Assembly (NCBI GenBank): GCA_900404475.1
Contig: OUQQ01000004.1
Span: forward strand, 45,091-109,090
From: Spongospora subterranea
Lineage: Eukaryota; Endomyxa; Phytomyxea; Plasmodiophorida; Plasmodiophoridae
Length of the DNA stretch: 64,000 nucleotides
Direction of reading: 5' to 3'
Shown: piece by piece, positions 1-12,237 of the stretch
Numbering within the stretch: the first letter of the stretch is position 1
Layout: each line of letters opens with the position of its first letter
The notes under the pieces: generated by a model
The model's database searches: none
Told to the model about the DNA's origin: nothing
Seen by the model: only the letters and a program-made list of their open reading frames with translations
Program-made: the position numbers and the translations under genes

Positions 1-1181
1 AGAGCGGCGAGATGGACCGATCTGCACAATTCACGACATGTTGAGAAATGGGGGATGTAGTCTCCTCAGAAAGCACCGGAGCTTGAATACGAACAGGAAT
101 GAGGGGGATTGTCTGTGGAAGATCGCCACCGTTGTTTTCCTCGACGTCGCACAGGATGGGGTTAGATTGATGATTTTCGCCCACCTCAGTTTCGATTGCT
201 GCACCTCCTTCTATAGATCTTTCGCCAACGGATTGTTCGTTGCCTGGTTCTACTTCTTGATGTTCCGTAATCACCTCCATTTCGTTATCCACTGGCGAAG
301 CTTCACAAGATTTGGGAAGACAACTTTCATCATCCTTGGGCGCTCCGTCTGGGTGAATAGGTTCATCTGATAATAATGATTCTGAAGCGGAACCGTCTCG
401 TCCTTGTTTCTCGACACTGATAATCCTATCGCCTTCACTGCTCTTGGCTTTCTTCTCAATGCGGCTCACGACATTTTGGCGCGTCTTGCGTTTTCCCTCT
501 CGTATCAATGACCGATAAATTAACTTGCATTGCTCTCCTGTCCTGGTAGGGAAGTATAGGGAGAATAGACCTTTGAAAAGAAACCCGTGAACATAACATA
601 TTGATCATAAAACCCTGTGATTTACCCCAATTGCCATTTGCAGGTCTTTGTTGAATTAATGTGCGAAACGTGGTAAGATCCTCTTCAGTCCAATCCGCAT
701 TGGATATAGGAACGCCAGGCTTGGCGAACCGAAAATAATATGAGTTAGGGTCCTTGCTCAAGGCAAGCCATGCTTTCTGTTGACCAACCGGCCAAGATGT
801 AAATTCTGCAGGCTTCCAAGCCGTCCCAGTCGGTTCAGGTGCCTTCCGAGGTTTTTTCGAAAGCTCTTTAGAAAAATCAAGCCTCTTTTTGGCTGCAACA
901 GTTATAGCTGCACTTATTGCTTCATATCTCCTCCGACAATCATCGCCTGTGAATGTTTGCGTCGTGCTTTGAGCAATAAGTTCCCAGCTTTTATTCTCGG
1001 TTGCCAGGTTCACCACAGTTTCGGTGTCAAGGCGGGTCCATTTACTGTCGCTTAGAAGGGAGTCGTATTGCGGGGAAGAGAGCTGCCGAAGGAACCCTAC
1101 AGGGTTTGATAAAATGGAGGAAGTAGCCGGGGAGAAGGCCACCGTCCTAGTCGATTTGTAAGCGTTGACCACATCAGCCAT
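1..1181 (-). CDS. SANT/Myb-domain protein, C-terminus cut by window edge
   Basis: Two exons are readable: 626-1181 and 1-537, separated by an 88-nt GT-AG intron. The reading frame is still open at base 1, so the protein is partial (at least 364 residues). A SANT/Myb-like motif starts near residue 165 (WTEEDLTTF) and is completed across the splice by NWGEQCKLIYRSLI, which has the spacing of SANT helices 1 and 3. A basic stretch (REGKRKTRQN) follows, then a long acidic, Ser/Glu-rich tail. I chose the Met at 1181; an in-frame Met lies 14 codons upstream at 1223. SANT domains bind DNA or histone tails, so a chromatin or transcription role is likely. The family is not recognised beyond the domain. 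Confidence 0.6.
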
Positions 1182-1250
1182 GGAGATGATCAAACCAAAT
1201 CCCACAGGACTGAACCCAAGCAATGCACTATCTGGTACACAGATATAAAT

Positions 1251-2033
1251 TTAAACGATTTTCTTCGCAATCCGGTGCAGACTGTAATCTGGCGCCAAAA
1301 CTCCTGGTTCGCCTGTCACTGTCAGCCAGTGCCGCAGCGGCACTTGTACAGGGTTGCTCCCATCCAGCATGGAAGGAAAAGTCTGGCGCGTCTCCGCCAA
1401 ATCCAGCCATTGCGATAACCTGCGGTGACCTGTAAGTTGTAAATGACTGAAACTGCCGAAAGGAAGTTCAGATATAATGGCGGATGTTAGGAATTGGAAT
1501 ATCTCATTCGGAGCTATGATATCGCGCTTTGATAGGTAGCAGGAAGAAGGCTTTTGTGTCAATAACAACGGCAGTTTTGGGCGTGGCCGTTGGATGCCAT
1601 AGATGATAGATGAAGTTAGTGCTACTTTCGCATCGTTATCGTTATTGCCATCGGTGACGCTGTGAAAAACGAGCGTTCTGAGCGGTTAGTCCGTTTTGAA
1701 TGTCGGATCAGGAGTTCGTAATCGTTGCAGTTGATTGTCCTAAATTTCAATCCATCTGTGGTCCTCACCAATTCTTTGAAATGTAACTTATTTTTCAACT
1801 TAAGACCACACTCGAGCAGTGGTGATACAATACCTTTCATCAGCTTTTCCGGAATCTAAACATAATGGTGCCATATTGGAAAAGATGCTTTCCCAGTTGA
1901 GGAGCGATATCAAGCATCGCCATATTTTATGAAAGGGTCGTTCCAACATAGGTGCGATAAGTAGACCTCCATCGTCCAGCCTAACTTCGTTAGTGTCTTC
2001 TGTTTGAATCCATGGGTCTTGACCGGCAAACAC
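1251..2033 (-). CDS. Unresolved hypothetical gene, probably several exons
   Basis: Two protein-like open stretches lie upstream of the SANT gene on the same strand. The 3' one (about 1251-1695) ends with a stop at 1251 and reads naturally (for example RRLSQWLDLAETR, then HWLTVTGEPGVLAPDYS). The 5' one (about 1800-2040) carries DPWIQTEDTNEVRLDDGG. I could not find an intron joining them in frame, and no Met start is clear. The product is not recognised. It may be a fast-evolving real gene or a decaying one. Only about 30 bp separate its stop from the first Met of the SANT gene, typical of this compact genome. Confidence 0.3.
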
Positions 2034-2871
2034 CCTATCTGTTTGTGGCGGAAAGTCTCACAGGCAACCTTTAAATATGCTGCTGATATTTTAGACCAAT
2101 CTGGGCGTTTTTAGAAAGAAATGGCCATCAAAGGGGTTTGAAATTGTATTTCGCTTGACTACGATATACTGCCAATGAGAACTGTGGCGCCTATGGAGGT
2201 CACAGTAGTATTTTCGCATCAAGTCTGGATGTTGTCAAGGCCTTTACAGGACAAACCGCAAAGCACGTTGCCACCCTTACAAGTTTATCAGAAATCCCGG
2301 GGCCGAATTTATACCCTACAACAGTCATCAATCAAATATACCGGCGCCTACCTAGTATGAACATGGTTTGCGCCGTCGTAGTTAACTTCGAAATCTCAAT
2401 ATGGTCAGCTGCAGCAACTAACCGTGAAGCACTCTAACTGTAGGGAATTCATCGCAGAATTGCCATATACTGCCTGATCGCCGACCCAGTGTTCTTTTCG
2501 CCACATTAGGTAACTTCACAACGACCTGGCCATTGTCACCAGTGTCTTTATTATTCGTGTGTGACAGATAAACAGTCAATGGGCACTTCGCGGCCACTGT
2601 GGAGTGTGGACCCCATTCTGTTATGACGCGGTGCCCTCACTGCTGAATTGCGCACTCCACACTTCACAGCATGCTCTGCAGTGCAGACGGGAGCCGATAG
2701 GCGGCTCCTAAAACTGTAGACACAGTAGTGACAGTACAGAGTAGTGGAAGACCAGATTGATTACAGGTCTATAACAGGCCTGATATTCGTTACGGCACTT
2801 GCACTTCCACCTAATATTATCATCAAGAAGTTCAACTTGTGATTGATTTTGTTTGACGTCGTTTGAAGGAT
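2034..2871. other. Intergenic, no gene seen
   Basis: Only short, poorly protein-like open frames are present. The stretch holds an imperfect inverted repeat near 2597-2669 and, at its right end, the promoter side of the adenylate kinase gene. Confidence 0.5.
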
Positions 2872-3832
2872 ATGTCTCGTATCCGGCCTTCATGTGTCGT
2901 CCTGTTAGGCGCGCCCGGCGTAGGCAAAGGTTGGATCTTCTCCTATTCGAAAGTGAGACGCTGATAGTTATTCAGGCACATATGCGTCGATGTTGAGCCG
3001 TTGGCTGGGATACGAACACATCTCGACCGGGGATGCGATTCGTCAAAAAATACGCGATAAAGAGCCACAATTCGAACTTTATAAGCAGTATGTGGATAAC
3101 GGTAGATACATCCTCGTCGTTACGAAATAGAATTGCAGTCCATGGCATGTTATAGGGGAGCTGCTTCCCGACTCTGTCGTAATTCCGCTGTTGTCGAGTA
3201 TGATTTGTAATAAGAAGGCAGTGTTATTGGACGGGTAATGTCTTAAGCCACGAGTGCTGATCTGTATTTAATGCATCCTAGCTTCCCTAGGCAGCTGTCG
3301 CAAGTTGCAGAGGTGGACAGATTAACGGACGTGAAATCTGTACTGCTACTCAAATTGAGGTTGTTTTGATCGCTGTCCGCACCTACACTATTAACGATGG
3401 GGTTTCTACAGGCGAGAGATATTGATCGAAAAAGTTATCAAACGACGCATCTGTCCTCAGTGCAGCCGATCCTATAACCTGGCAGATATAAAATATGGGA
3501 CAATGCGAATGCCACCGTTGTCACCAAATGTCCCAGGAGTTTGCGACGACTGCGGGTCAGCTCTCGTTCAGAGGCAGGATGATACTGTGGTATGCGTTTC
3601 ACGACTATAATGTCTGTTGTTTTTTAATATTCAAACAAAGGAGGTTGTCAACAAAAGGCTGCGAGAGTTCGATAGAATTAGCCAACCTGTTATTGATTTC
3701 TTCGAAGAACGTGGTTTGCTGACTAGTTTTGAAATTATGGGGGGCAAGGAGGACACATGGCCTGCCCTACAAGACCTGTTTCGAAAAGCGGGATTTACTC
3801 CGGAAGTGCCCGGGCAGCATTTCAAGTTATAG
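2872..3832 (+). CDS. Adenylate kinase with zinc-type LID
   Basis: Six exons (2872-2929, 2976-3101, 3156-3234, 3282-3359, 3412-3589, 3641-3832) give a 236-residue protein, normal for long-form adenylate kinases. It interconverts ATP plus AMP and two ADP. The P-loop GAPGVGKGT is split by the first intron, which falls within its second Gly codon. The AMP site reads STGDAIR, and LLDGFPRQ is the next conserved block. The LID starts CPQCSRSYN and ends CDDCG, a four-Cys set typical of zinc-binding LIDs, followed by QRQDDT. All intron phases agree, which supports the model. There is no clear mitochondrial presequence, so a cytosolic place is likelier. The family is confident; the isoform is not. Confidence 0.9.
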
Positions 3833-3955
3833 CTACTATTTCTAAAATATTCCAATTGAGTGCTTTTTTATCTAGGAAACAAATGAGGACATTTTAGTAT
3901 CAGTTTAACCATTCATCCAGTCATGACAGAGTCATGTAATGGAACGGCCCTTATT

Positions 3956-6900
3956 TTACAGTGGATCAATAGGTCGGATAAATTTCGTGAAGAACTCTGC
4001 ATCCGTTTTCTGCATGTCGCGATCCTGATCTTTCTCGAACTTTTCTTGGGCTAATTGTCGCAGCTTTCTGGCTGTTTCCGGACCCGTATTCTCGACTAAT
4101 GAGTGAAAATGGCCCTTGTTGTCTAGTAAGGTTAATGGCTTATCGAACTCTACTACCTTGCCGGCGTCCATGATCAGAATTCGATCTGATTGAATGATCG
4201 TGTTGAGTCGATGAGCTATGGTTAGTACCGTGCAGTCAGTGAAGTTCAATGTTATTGCCCTTTGAACCATCGCGTCAGTCTCGGCATCAATGGCAGCAGT
4301 TGCCTCATCTAGAACAACGACACGTGATTTCATCAAAATCGCTCGGGCGATACAAAACAATTGCCTTTGCCCCAGGGAGAACCTTGGACCATGAGATTCG
4401 ACGTTAGTATCTAAGCCTTGCGGTAATGCTCTAATTTTGTCGGCCAGATTCACGGCATCCAAAGAGTGCCATAGCGCATCGTCCTCATTGATGCCGGTCG
4501 GATCGAGATTATGACGTATCGTGCCCGAAAACAACACCGACTCCTGCGGAATGATGGCAATCCTTCGCCGTAGGTCCTCCAAACCCAATTTCGCGATATC
4601 TACACCGTCGATAACAATTCGTCCGGCAGACAGTTCGACAATCCGCAACAAGGACACCAAGAGAGTTGATTTCCCAGACCCCTAAAACACTGTAAGCATA
4701 GAGCTGTTGCGGGTGACAAAACCGATTTTACTGTTCTTCCAACGATTCCAATTTTTTCCATTGGCTGGATCTGAAACGAGATGCGCTTCAAAACGGCGAC
4801 ACCGAATGTAGAGTACCTCAAAACGACATCCTGAAACGTGATGCTGCCGTCGGTTGGCCAATCAGCATCCGGCCGCGATGCAGGAACGACAGCCGGCGCC
4901 TCAGCCGGGATTTTCTCGGCCATAAACTGTAAATTACCGATCGACTGCATCGAAGCTGAGGCCTCCTCCCACATTCGCAGCGCCCACTGAACGAACACCA
5001 AAAGCTGTAAAGCATTTGATAATGACAGTCCAATCGTAGCCGAATCCGAGGGCGAAACCACAAAAAAAAACGCGCAAAAGAATATAGAGATTGAACAAAT
5101 TACGTCAATGTACAAGGCGATTAAAAATCGGATTGATTGGCCCGCGAGGTCGTTAGCGGAGACCGTGTTCATGTGGCCCATTAACATAGTTTGGAAACGA
5201 TCCTGGCAACGGAAAGCGCGGATTGAGAACAAGCCTTCAAGACTCGCAGTTATATGAGAGTAAAGCATAGTTCTCGAAATCGCCTGCTGATTTTTGTAGT
5301 AGTTATCTGCTCCGGAGGTGCGAGGAAACCAGACCAAAAGACCGGCGAGGAAGAATAATACAATGATGACAACAAACATATATAAAGGAAGAGAACTCTG
5401 CCAAGTCATAATTGCTAATGAACCGATCGCTAATGGGACATATTGCATCCATTGCAATAATGCATCAGGAAGGCGGTCATCGGCATCGGATTGGTGTTTC
5501 GATGACGACTGCAGAATCCGTCCGAGCGGAGTCTTGTCGTAGAATGACATCGGTGCGCGAATTAACGACCGCAGCATAGAATCATGCAGAGAACGTGCCT
5601 TAGCCGCCGTGGACGAAGCCAACCACAGGCCGCGAATGGTTACACCGGTGGCGAATAGGAAAATAATCACAGCGTAAACGGTGACGTCATTGCTGGCGCC
5701 GAGAGAATACGCTTTATACGAGGACCCAGGGGCCCCTTGCCACACCTTGACCCAGACATCACTGGCCAGCCGCATGCAATGAACAAGCCAGAAGAAAAAG
5801 AACAGGGAGAGAGCCTGTGAGATGGTGCCGGCCTGGCGCATGTATCGAATCCATGAACGACGAGAGGCAACCCACTTGTCAGAAATGCGCTTGTCACCCT
5901 TTACATCCGCATCGTCGAAAAATGGTCTCGTAATTGTCGTCAACGTTTGCGTCCTGCATAGCAACATCAATTACCCTTCCATTGATTCGGTAAGCAAATG
6001 CCTCAACATAAAAACTAGTTAGATTCTAGAGTTGATTAACCGTGGAAAGCTGACCGCCAAACTGGATAACAATAATTACATATAAAAGCTGGCATTACAG
6101 TACATACATATTGTGAGAGACGGTTCGGGAAAATTCACGATCATCATGGCCATTGGCGTCCAGTGGAAAATGCTTAGGCCCAAACATTGATTTGTGCTCA
6201 TATTCCGCTTTTTGCGTGAGAATAGCTTCATCGACGGGATGCAATTGAGCTGTCAATTGAGGGTTGTATTGGGCAATGCGAGTGATGGCTGACTGGCTTG
6301 CTATCGTCGCCTTTGTGGGCGATGGCGGCGACACGATAACGTCGGTCAACTCGATGGCCTTATTTTCGGATTGGCTTGACAAATCCACCATACTGGTCGA
6401 CGGCGACAGATGTCCGCTAGGCATGCGAATGATATGCAAAACTCCTTCGTCTATGGTCTCGGGCACGATAGAATTCTCGAAGTCGCTGAACTCGTGCATC
6501 AGTTTGCGCAGACGACCGTCTTTGATAGCCATTAGGTCATAGAAGCTCCCGTATTCGGCGACACAACCATTCTCCATGATGGCGATGTTGGAACACTCCG
6601 GCAGATATTGCAGTTGGTGTGTGACAAGAACGACGGCACGATCCTTTAAAAACATTTTGATGCATGAATCGAAAATCTGACGTCCGACAGCCTGATCCAA
6701 CGCGCTGAGCGGGTCGTCGAGCAGAATGATGTCGGAGTAACTGTAGACAGCGCGAGCGATGGAGACACGTTGACGTTGTCCACCGGACAAATTGGCCCCA
6801 CGCTCACTGATTGGGAGAAGATCACCTTCTGGAAATAAGGACAGATCACGTTCCATGGAACAAATCTTGATCGTTTCGCAATAACGCTTATGATCGAATT

Positions 6901-8492
6901 CGGTCCCGAACAGGATATTCTCTCGTAGAGTGGAGTTGATTAGCCATGGCTCCTGCGGGCAGAATGACATAAGACCGCGAGCACTAACCATACCGTCCAC
7001 AATCTGCATCTGTCCTAACATCGCTGCCACCAAACTGCTCTTCCCGCTTCCAACGCCACCCACAACGGCTAGAATCTCGCCGGGTTCCACGCGCAACGAG
7101 ATATTCTTCAATGTATTGGTGTCTGAATGCTCCCATTTCAAGCTAGCATCGCGAAATATGATATTCTTATCACCGCATTGACGAGTGTCACGTTGATCTC
7201 TCATCTCAGGTTTGTTCAACAGAACATTGATGCTGGTAAAGGCGCTGCACGCACTCGAAAAAGATTTTACGGCCAAGGGCAGCATTAACAATGGGTATCG
7301 CAGGGTATTAAACAACGACACTAGTGTGAATGCCAGAATTGGGTCCAGCTTGTAGTTCGATAATTGCAGAACGAGAAGACATGAGAGTGCGGCGACAACG
7401 GGGCCAGCAAACACGAATGCGAAGTTAATAGCGCGAGCGCGAATTTGCCTATAGGCTGCGGTAGCTTCATGAGCCCGGATGGCAGCAATTTTGTCACGGA
7501 CGACGTCCTCCCAAGCGTAGAACTTGACGAGTTTGATGGCGGTAAGTATTTCAGTCATGAGGTGTAGACGCCGACTCGCCGAGGCTAAGAATCGGCGCGA
7601 GGTGTCGGATACGACCTTCCCCAGATATATTTGAACGGGGATGATGACGGCGACCACTACCAGAATCGGAGCCAGGGCCGCACGCCATCCAGAAAGTACA
7701 TAAGCAATTATTAATATAGCAGCCACTTCGAATCCGGCAGACCATAAACTATAAATGGTAAGAAATGGTGATTCCCGTTCGAGGAGACAAACTTACAAGT
7801 GGAATTGGGTGGAGCAATCGGCAATGGCCTCGACATCGTTGGCAATCATCGTCATGATATGGCCAATATTGACATTGGCTGGGGACAGAACCATGCATCT
7901 TCGATAAATCAGATCCAAGATTGCTGCCTTTACACGGAGACCGACAACAAACGTATCGTGGTATAAGCGCTAATGGGAAACATGAGTTTGTTCAGAGTTT
8001 GAGAGTCGACTGTGATACCTGAATGGCAACAGCTGAGCCGCAGGCGCAAACTAATATTAAACCCGCTAGTAGATATGTTGGATGTCGCATCATTTCCTGT
8101 AGGAGGTACCAGGCCATAGCCCATGTGAAAACGCCCCAGAGGACTTTCCATAGACCTAGCACGGCGTAATAAGGACCAAACGCGCTCATACATGCTTTCA
8201 AGAGATCATGGTGGTGATCCCAGGCATTGCTTAGCGCCAGACTGGAAGATTCCGAGCTGGTTCGATGATTGACGCTAACTTCGATATTTTCGGGATCTTT
8301 GGTAAGACACTTCCACAGAAGGCGAAAGACCCAAAAAAAACTGCTCGACGAGAGAAAGTTGCTGCCAGCTAGGACGAACTTAATATGCTCCGTAGGAGCA
8401 CTTTCGGCGCTTTGCAACCGGGAAGCGCCCTGCGATGGCATCTGGACCGAAGTTACTGTGTTTTGAGCGGCCTTGCTCTCACCGACCGCCAT
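3956..8492 (-). CDS. ABCC/MRP-type ABC transporter 1
   Basis: Five exons (8019-8492, 7797-7969, 6108-7748, 4732-5953, 3956-4681) join in frame to 1411 residues. The order is TMD1-NBD1-TMD2-NBD2 with no extra N-terminal TMD0, as in short MRPs. NBD1, near residue 445, has [29 protein letters not shown] and LVTHQLQ. NBD2 has GSGKSTLL, split from GRT by a 50-nt intron, then FSLGQRQL and VVVLDEATAAID. The Asp in the NBD1 Walker B (DDPLSALD) is the usual degenerate ABCC site. Such pumps export conjugates or organic anions across plasma or vacuolar membranes; the substrate cannot be told from sequence. The second ABCC gene in this window (25760-30938) is the same family but has 24 introns rather than 4. 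Confidence 0.92.
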
Positions 8493-8791
8493 AGCGAATT
8501 AATTATGAATGAATCTTCTTGTTCGAGAACGGTCCAGAACAAGCGCAGTCTGTGTTTGGGCACTGAAAGAGCATGCAGGCAGAGTAATGGGATCCCACTC
8601 CCCCCACTGGGTCTAATATCGGTCACTACAAATGTTACGGTTAAAACCCGCGACTCCCTTAATCCTGTTATTTTGGTGCTGGTGCCCTCCTATATTCACA
8701 TTCCTTAGTGTCGATGCAGTGCTGCGTTTCTTTTGTGGTGATGGAGGGAGTGGGCGCGGCCAGCATGGTTTTGTTGGGCATTTTATTGAAC
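8493..8791. promoter_or_regulatory. Spacer upstream of ABCC transporter 1
   Basis: This stretch of about 300 bp lies between the THOC1 stop and the ABCC start, both genes being on the minus strand. It must hold the transporter promoter and the THOC1 3' UTR. No specific element was recognised. Confidence 0.35.
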
Positions 8792-11012
8792 TTATCTTCG
8801 ATTAGAGGATGGAGGATCCGACTTCCTATCGAAACGAGAGGCCCGCCTAGCACGAATCTCGTCGTCTTGCTGCTGCTTTTTTGCTTTTTCTAGCGCAATT
8901 TGTTCCATCAACTGCTCATTCATCGTTGCAGTTCGGATACGTTTTGTTGGTATATCATCAATCGCGCCGTCTTCGGCAGCTTCCGGAATTGAAGGCGACG
9001 CTTCAACTGGAACAGTAGATCTACCCAAACCATTAAAGACACGAACATTAGAAGAATTGAATGAAACCGTACAGTCGTCTCTTTATAAGAGGCCTGTGGG
9101 ACACCGACCGAGAGGGTTCAGGAAAGTTTGGCGGAGACCCGACCTCCGGGGGCCCATTGACCTCAGGAGCGATAGCAGGCGATGCAGGGCGAGCAGGAAC
9201 AGCAGGAGTGGTGAATGCCGGCTGGTGCGCCATTTTGCCCAGATCACCTTCGAATTCAGACACTAATTGGAGATCTTCTCTGATCAGTAATCTTAGCGCC
9301 TGAAGGTGGAGCAGATTACCCAGAATGTAAACAAATTATGCCCCTAAACAATCCTACCTTCCACGACCATTTCACGTCATTTTTCTTCTTAAATGCGTCT
9401 TCTATGTCAGCGTCGGGTTCATCTTCTTCGCGTACTTCCTTAAGGAAAATTAGCAAACGCTTGACAATCTTTGCTAAGTCGATGACCGGACCTCAAGAAT
9501 ATGATGAACCGACGATCTGAATAATCTAGCGGGATCAGATAAGCATGTATCAATTGACCACAGCTTATTCAATACTGGATCTCCCATATCGACCAATTTA
9601 GGTGAGATTATGTCCAATTTTTCTCCGGCAAAATTCCGAACAATGTTCTGGTTTTCTATAGGCGGGCATCCTGAAATGTGTGATGTTAACATCGTTGATG
9701 ACATCAAGCAAGTCGGACAACGTACCTGAATCTTTCCATGAAGACCAAAGAGCTTCCCCTGAAAGGTGAATTTTCACAGCATTCAGAAACTGTTGACCCT
9801 CAGGAGGGGTCGAGCCCATAACTTTAGTGACCCGTTCCGACAATGCTAACATCTCCAACCGATGCTGATGATGAACGTCAAAGAGTGTTTTAATAATGCA
9901 AAAGTCTAACCTGATACGAGACTGAAATTGGAACTTTGCTACTGCTGGGTTGCTTCAATAAGAGATTAAATATAATCATTAACTGAAGAAGGACAGTACG
10001 CCGAAGTAATGGATCACGCAGTTGGAGAGCAAACAATCGTGGGGTCGTCTGTACAAACACGAATTAACCGGGAAATTGCAAATTTCGAAACAATGAGTAC
10101 AAGGAACTTGGCATTAAACCCACTGTCATTGGCATCATCGCTGTTAAAAGCGGCATCGACATCCAGGGCATGGAGTGGAGTTCCTTCGAACGCAACAATC
10201 ACGGCATCAACAATTCGAATAAAATCGCTCTGATTTGAATCTTCGATTAATTGACGCGGATTCGATAAATACGACTGCAATGACCTAAATAACGTTAAAA
10301 TCAGTTGTTTAGAGCTGCAAAGTACGATGTTGACTACCAAAACGTTCTGTAGAAGGCAAAGTCGAAATTCGGGGCACCGTCTTTAGGGAACTCGGTATCC
10401 ATCACAGTCGTGTTTGATACATTGAAAGCGCCTTTTAAATTAACTCCAGATCGCTCATCAATCGGGAAGCATTTCGCTAATAGAATCAAAACGCGGCCGC
10501 GAAATGCCATATCTTGTGTCCTAGGAAGTCTTTCTAACAGTGAATTGCATAAGCGCAACAAAGCTAATTTGGCTACATAATAATGCGAATCAATGGGAAG
10601 CAAAAAATATTACATAGATCAGCGCACCTCTTTGCGACTGAAGCAATTTCGATTCTGCCATAACTCCGACATAATGCTCAACCAGGTCGAATACGGCGGA
10701 GAGCTCATTGACGGTTCGAGACATCAATAAATCTTCAATAACAACAAACGGGGCGTTGATAACACATTGATTGCGTTTGCTCAAATCAATAGATAGATTA
10801 AGCAATACTGAAAGTGGCGTCCCTTTGGCAGAAAGCTCGATATCAGCAACGCCGTTGCTCATAATCAAGCTGGCGGTTTGACGGAGCGCAAGCGCCACGC
10901 GCGACCTTCCGGCCTCTGTTTCCGACACCATAGTTCCAATTGAATCACATACATGGACGGCAGCTGCGTCTTTGGTGCACGCCTCAAAAATTAAAGAAAC
11001 CAAATTCGACAT
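8792..11012 (-). CDS. THOC1: THO complex subunit 1 (THOC1/Hpr1)
   Basis: THOC1 is part of THO/TREX, which couples transcription to mRNP assembly and export. Exons: 10628-11012, 10338-10572, 10101-10284, 9911-10048, 9726-9864, 9670 to about 9492, about 9480-9358, 9109-9299, 8792-9020; about 600 residues against about 657 in man. Family blocks are clear: KLALLRLCNSLLERL, GRVLILLAKCFPIDERSG, FWSLQSYLSNP, AKFLTTPRLFALQLRDPLL, WSSWKDSGCPP and WKALRLLIRE. The C-terminus is Pro-rich, then a charged coiled stretch. I see no C-terminal death domain such as the human protein has. One junction, near 9480-9530, cannot be joined in frame with GT-AG signals (see findings). Identity is confident from the ordered blocks. 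Confidence 0.88.
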
Positions 11013-11249
11013 TATAAGTCAATAGCGACACCGCTACGTGTGTGCACTTCTTCAGCTGATTTCATTCACGGACTATCTCCGCCACCTCACTTTTCATCGT
11101 CCGGCTCGCGGTTGTCATTCAAGTACTGAAGTTAGAATGTCGTGATTCGCTCAGTCAACTGAGTTACCGATATAGAGTACTATGCGATTAAGATAGCATT
11201 CTGCAATGTCGCTAAATATCACCACTTGGCCGGATTTGTAATAAACCAG

Positions 11250-11627
11250 TTACTGAGAAGTTTTCTGGTTCCGTTTAAATTCAATGGACTGACCAGGAAG
11301 ACTCAGAGCGTCGCGTTTGTCACAGCGCGCGTGCGACTTTCGGATTTCCACCAAGGCGTGGTTCCCATACATGTTGTAAATCTTGTAGGGAATGTCAATC
11401 CGATTAACAGTCGTGCTTGGAAGTTGTATCGTCCGGTAACCCAGAATGACCTGATCCAGTCTTTTGAATGTGCCCAGAGGCGGTTTCGATCCAGTCTTGT
11501 TTTTGCCAGTTAAATATGGATGCATATTTCCAAAATGACATTGTTTTGAGAATCGGGTTTTGAAAAACTTGATGAGGGTCGGTGCTGCTACCCCTCGGAG
11601 CTCAATCACGTCGCAAATAATCCTCAT
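11250..11627 (-). CDS. Small basic hypothetical protein (125 aa)
   Basis: A single uninterrupted ATG-started frame of 125 codons, rich in Lys and Arg (for example FFKTRFSKQCHFGN and EIRKSHARCDKR). It reads on the same strand as THOC1 and lies about 240 bp upstream of its start. Size and charge would suit a mitochondrial ribosomal or other RNA-associated protein, but no family motif was recognised, so that is only a guess. Confidence 0.45.
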   Translation of the reverse strand: MRIICDVIELRGVAAPTLIKFFKTRFSKQCHFGNMHPYLTGKNKTGSKPPLGTFKRLDQVILGYRTIQLPSTTVNRIDIPYKIYNMYGNHALVEIRKSHARCDKRDALSLPGQSIEFKRNQKTSQ

Positions 11628-12237
11628 TCTGACCTCTTCTACATCATGAGTTTTTGACAGGTATCGATAAAGGAAACTTTATGAAACTCAGGGACAACCA
11701 ACTAAACGGAGACACAAATTACGATATGCAGAACCCAGCGTCAATAGCGCAATCTGCATTGCATCAGCGCTGTTGAGAGCAAAGAAGAAGGATGATGGCG
11801 CGGGAGCTTCGCGGTAAGCCACAGGCAGGATTCGACGAACGTCGCTGATGCGGTAATGCTGCAGTTCATTGAGATGTTAAATGGTCGATACCTCCTCCAT
11901 ATAGTTCAAAGACTTCACTGAGAACGACTCGTATACAAAGAAACGGACATGGGAGAGCAATGCCGACCGCCACCACCGCGCAACTCCAAAACCGTCGCAG
12001 ATAAATCACTCGCGTATCTACAAAGGCATCGAATTGAATTAAGCAGCACACCACAAGCGAAAGCGATATGTACCACGTTAATAGCAGCGAGGGTATCCAA
12101 TCGTTATCGATGTACGATAGTTACACAATTGATAAAATGACCATTTCATCCCCTCCCGTATCTTCATCAACGCCATCCGCAGCCCGATACATCGTATCCC
12201 TCTTAAGAGTTTATATGATGATAATCCGTGAAAGTAT
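11628..12237. other. Intergenic between divergent genes
   Basis: No confident gene. A plus-strand frame of 63 codons (11949-12140) just upstream of the dehydrogenase shows no recognisable motif. The stretch should include both divergent promoters. Confidence 0.4.

Noticed and set aside
38..370. Plus-strand open frame of 110 codons at the left edge
   Set aside because: It is antisense to the acidic tail of the SANT gene, whose frame and splice are better supported.
5318..5542. Plus-strand open frames opposite ABCC transporter 1
   Set aside because: Shadow frames of the transporter; no start context or motif.
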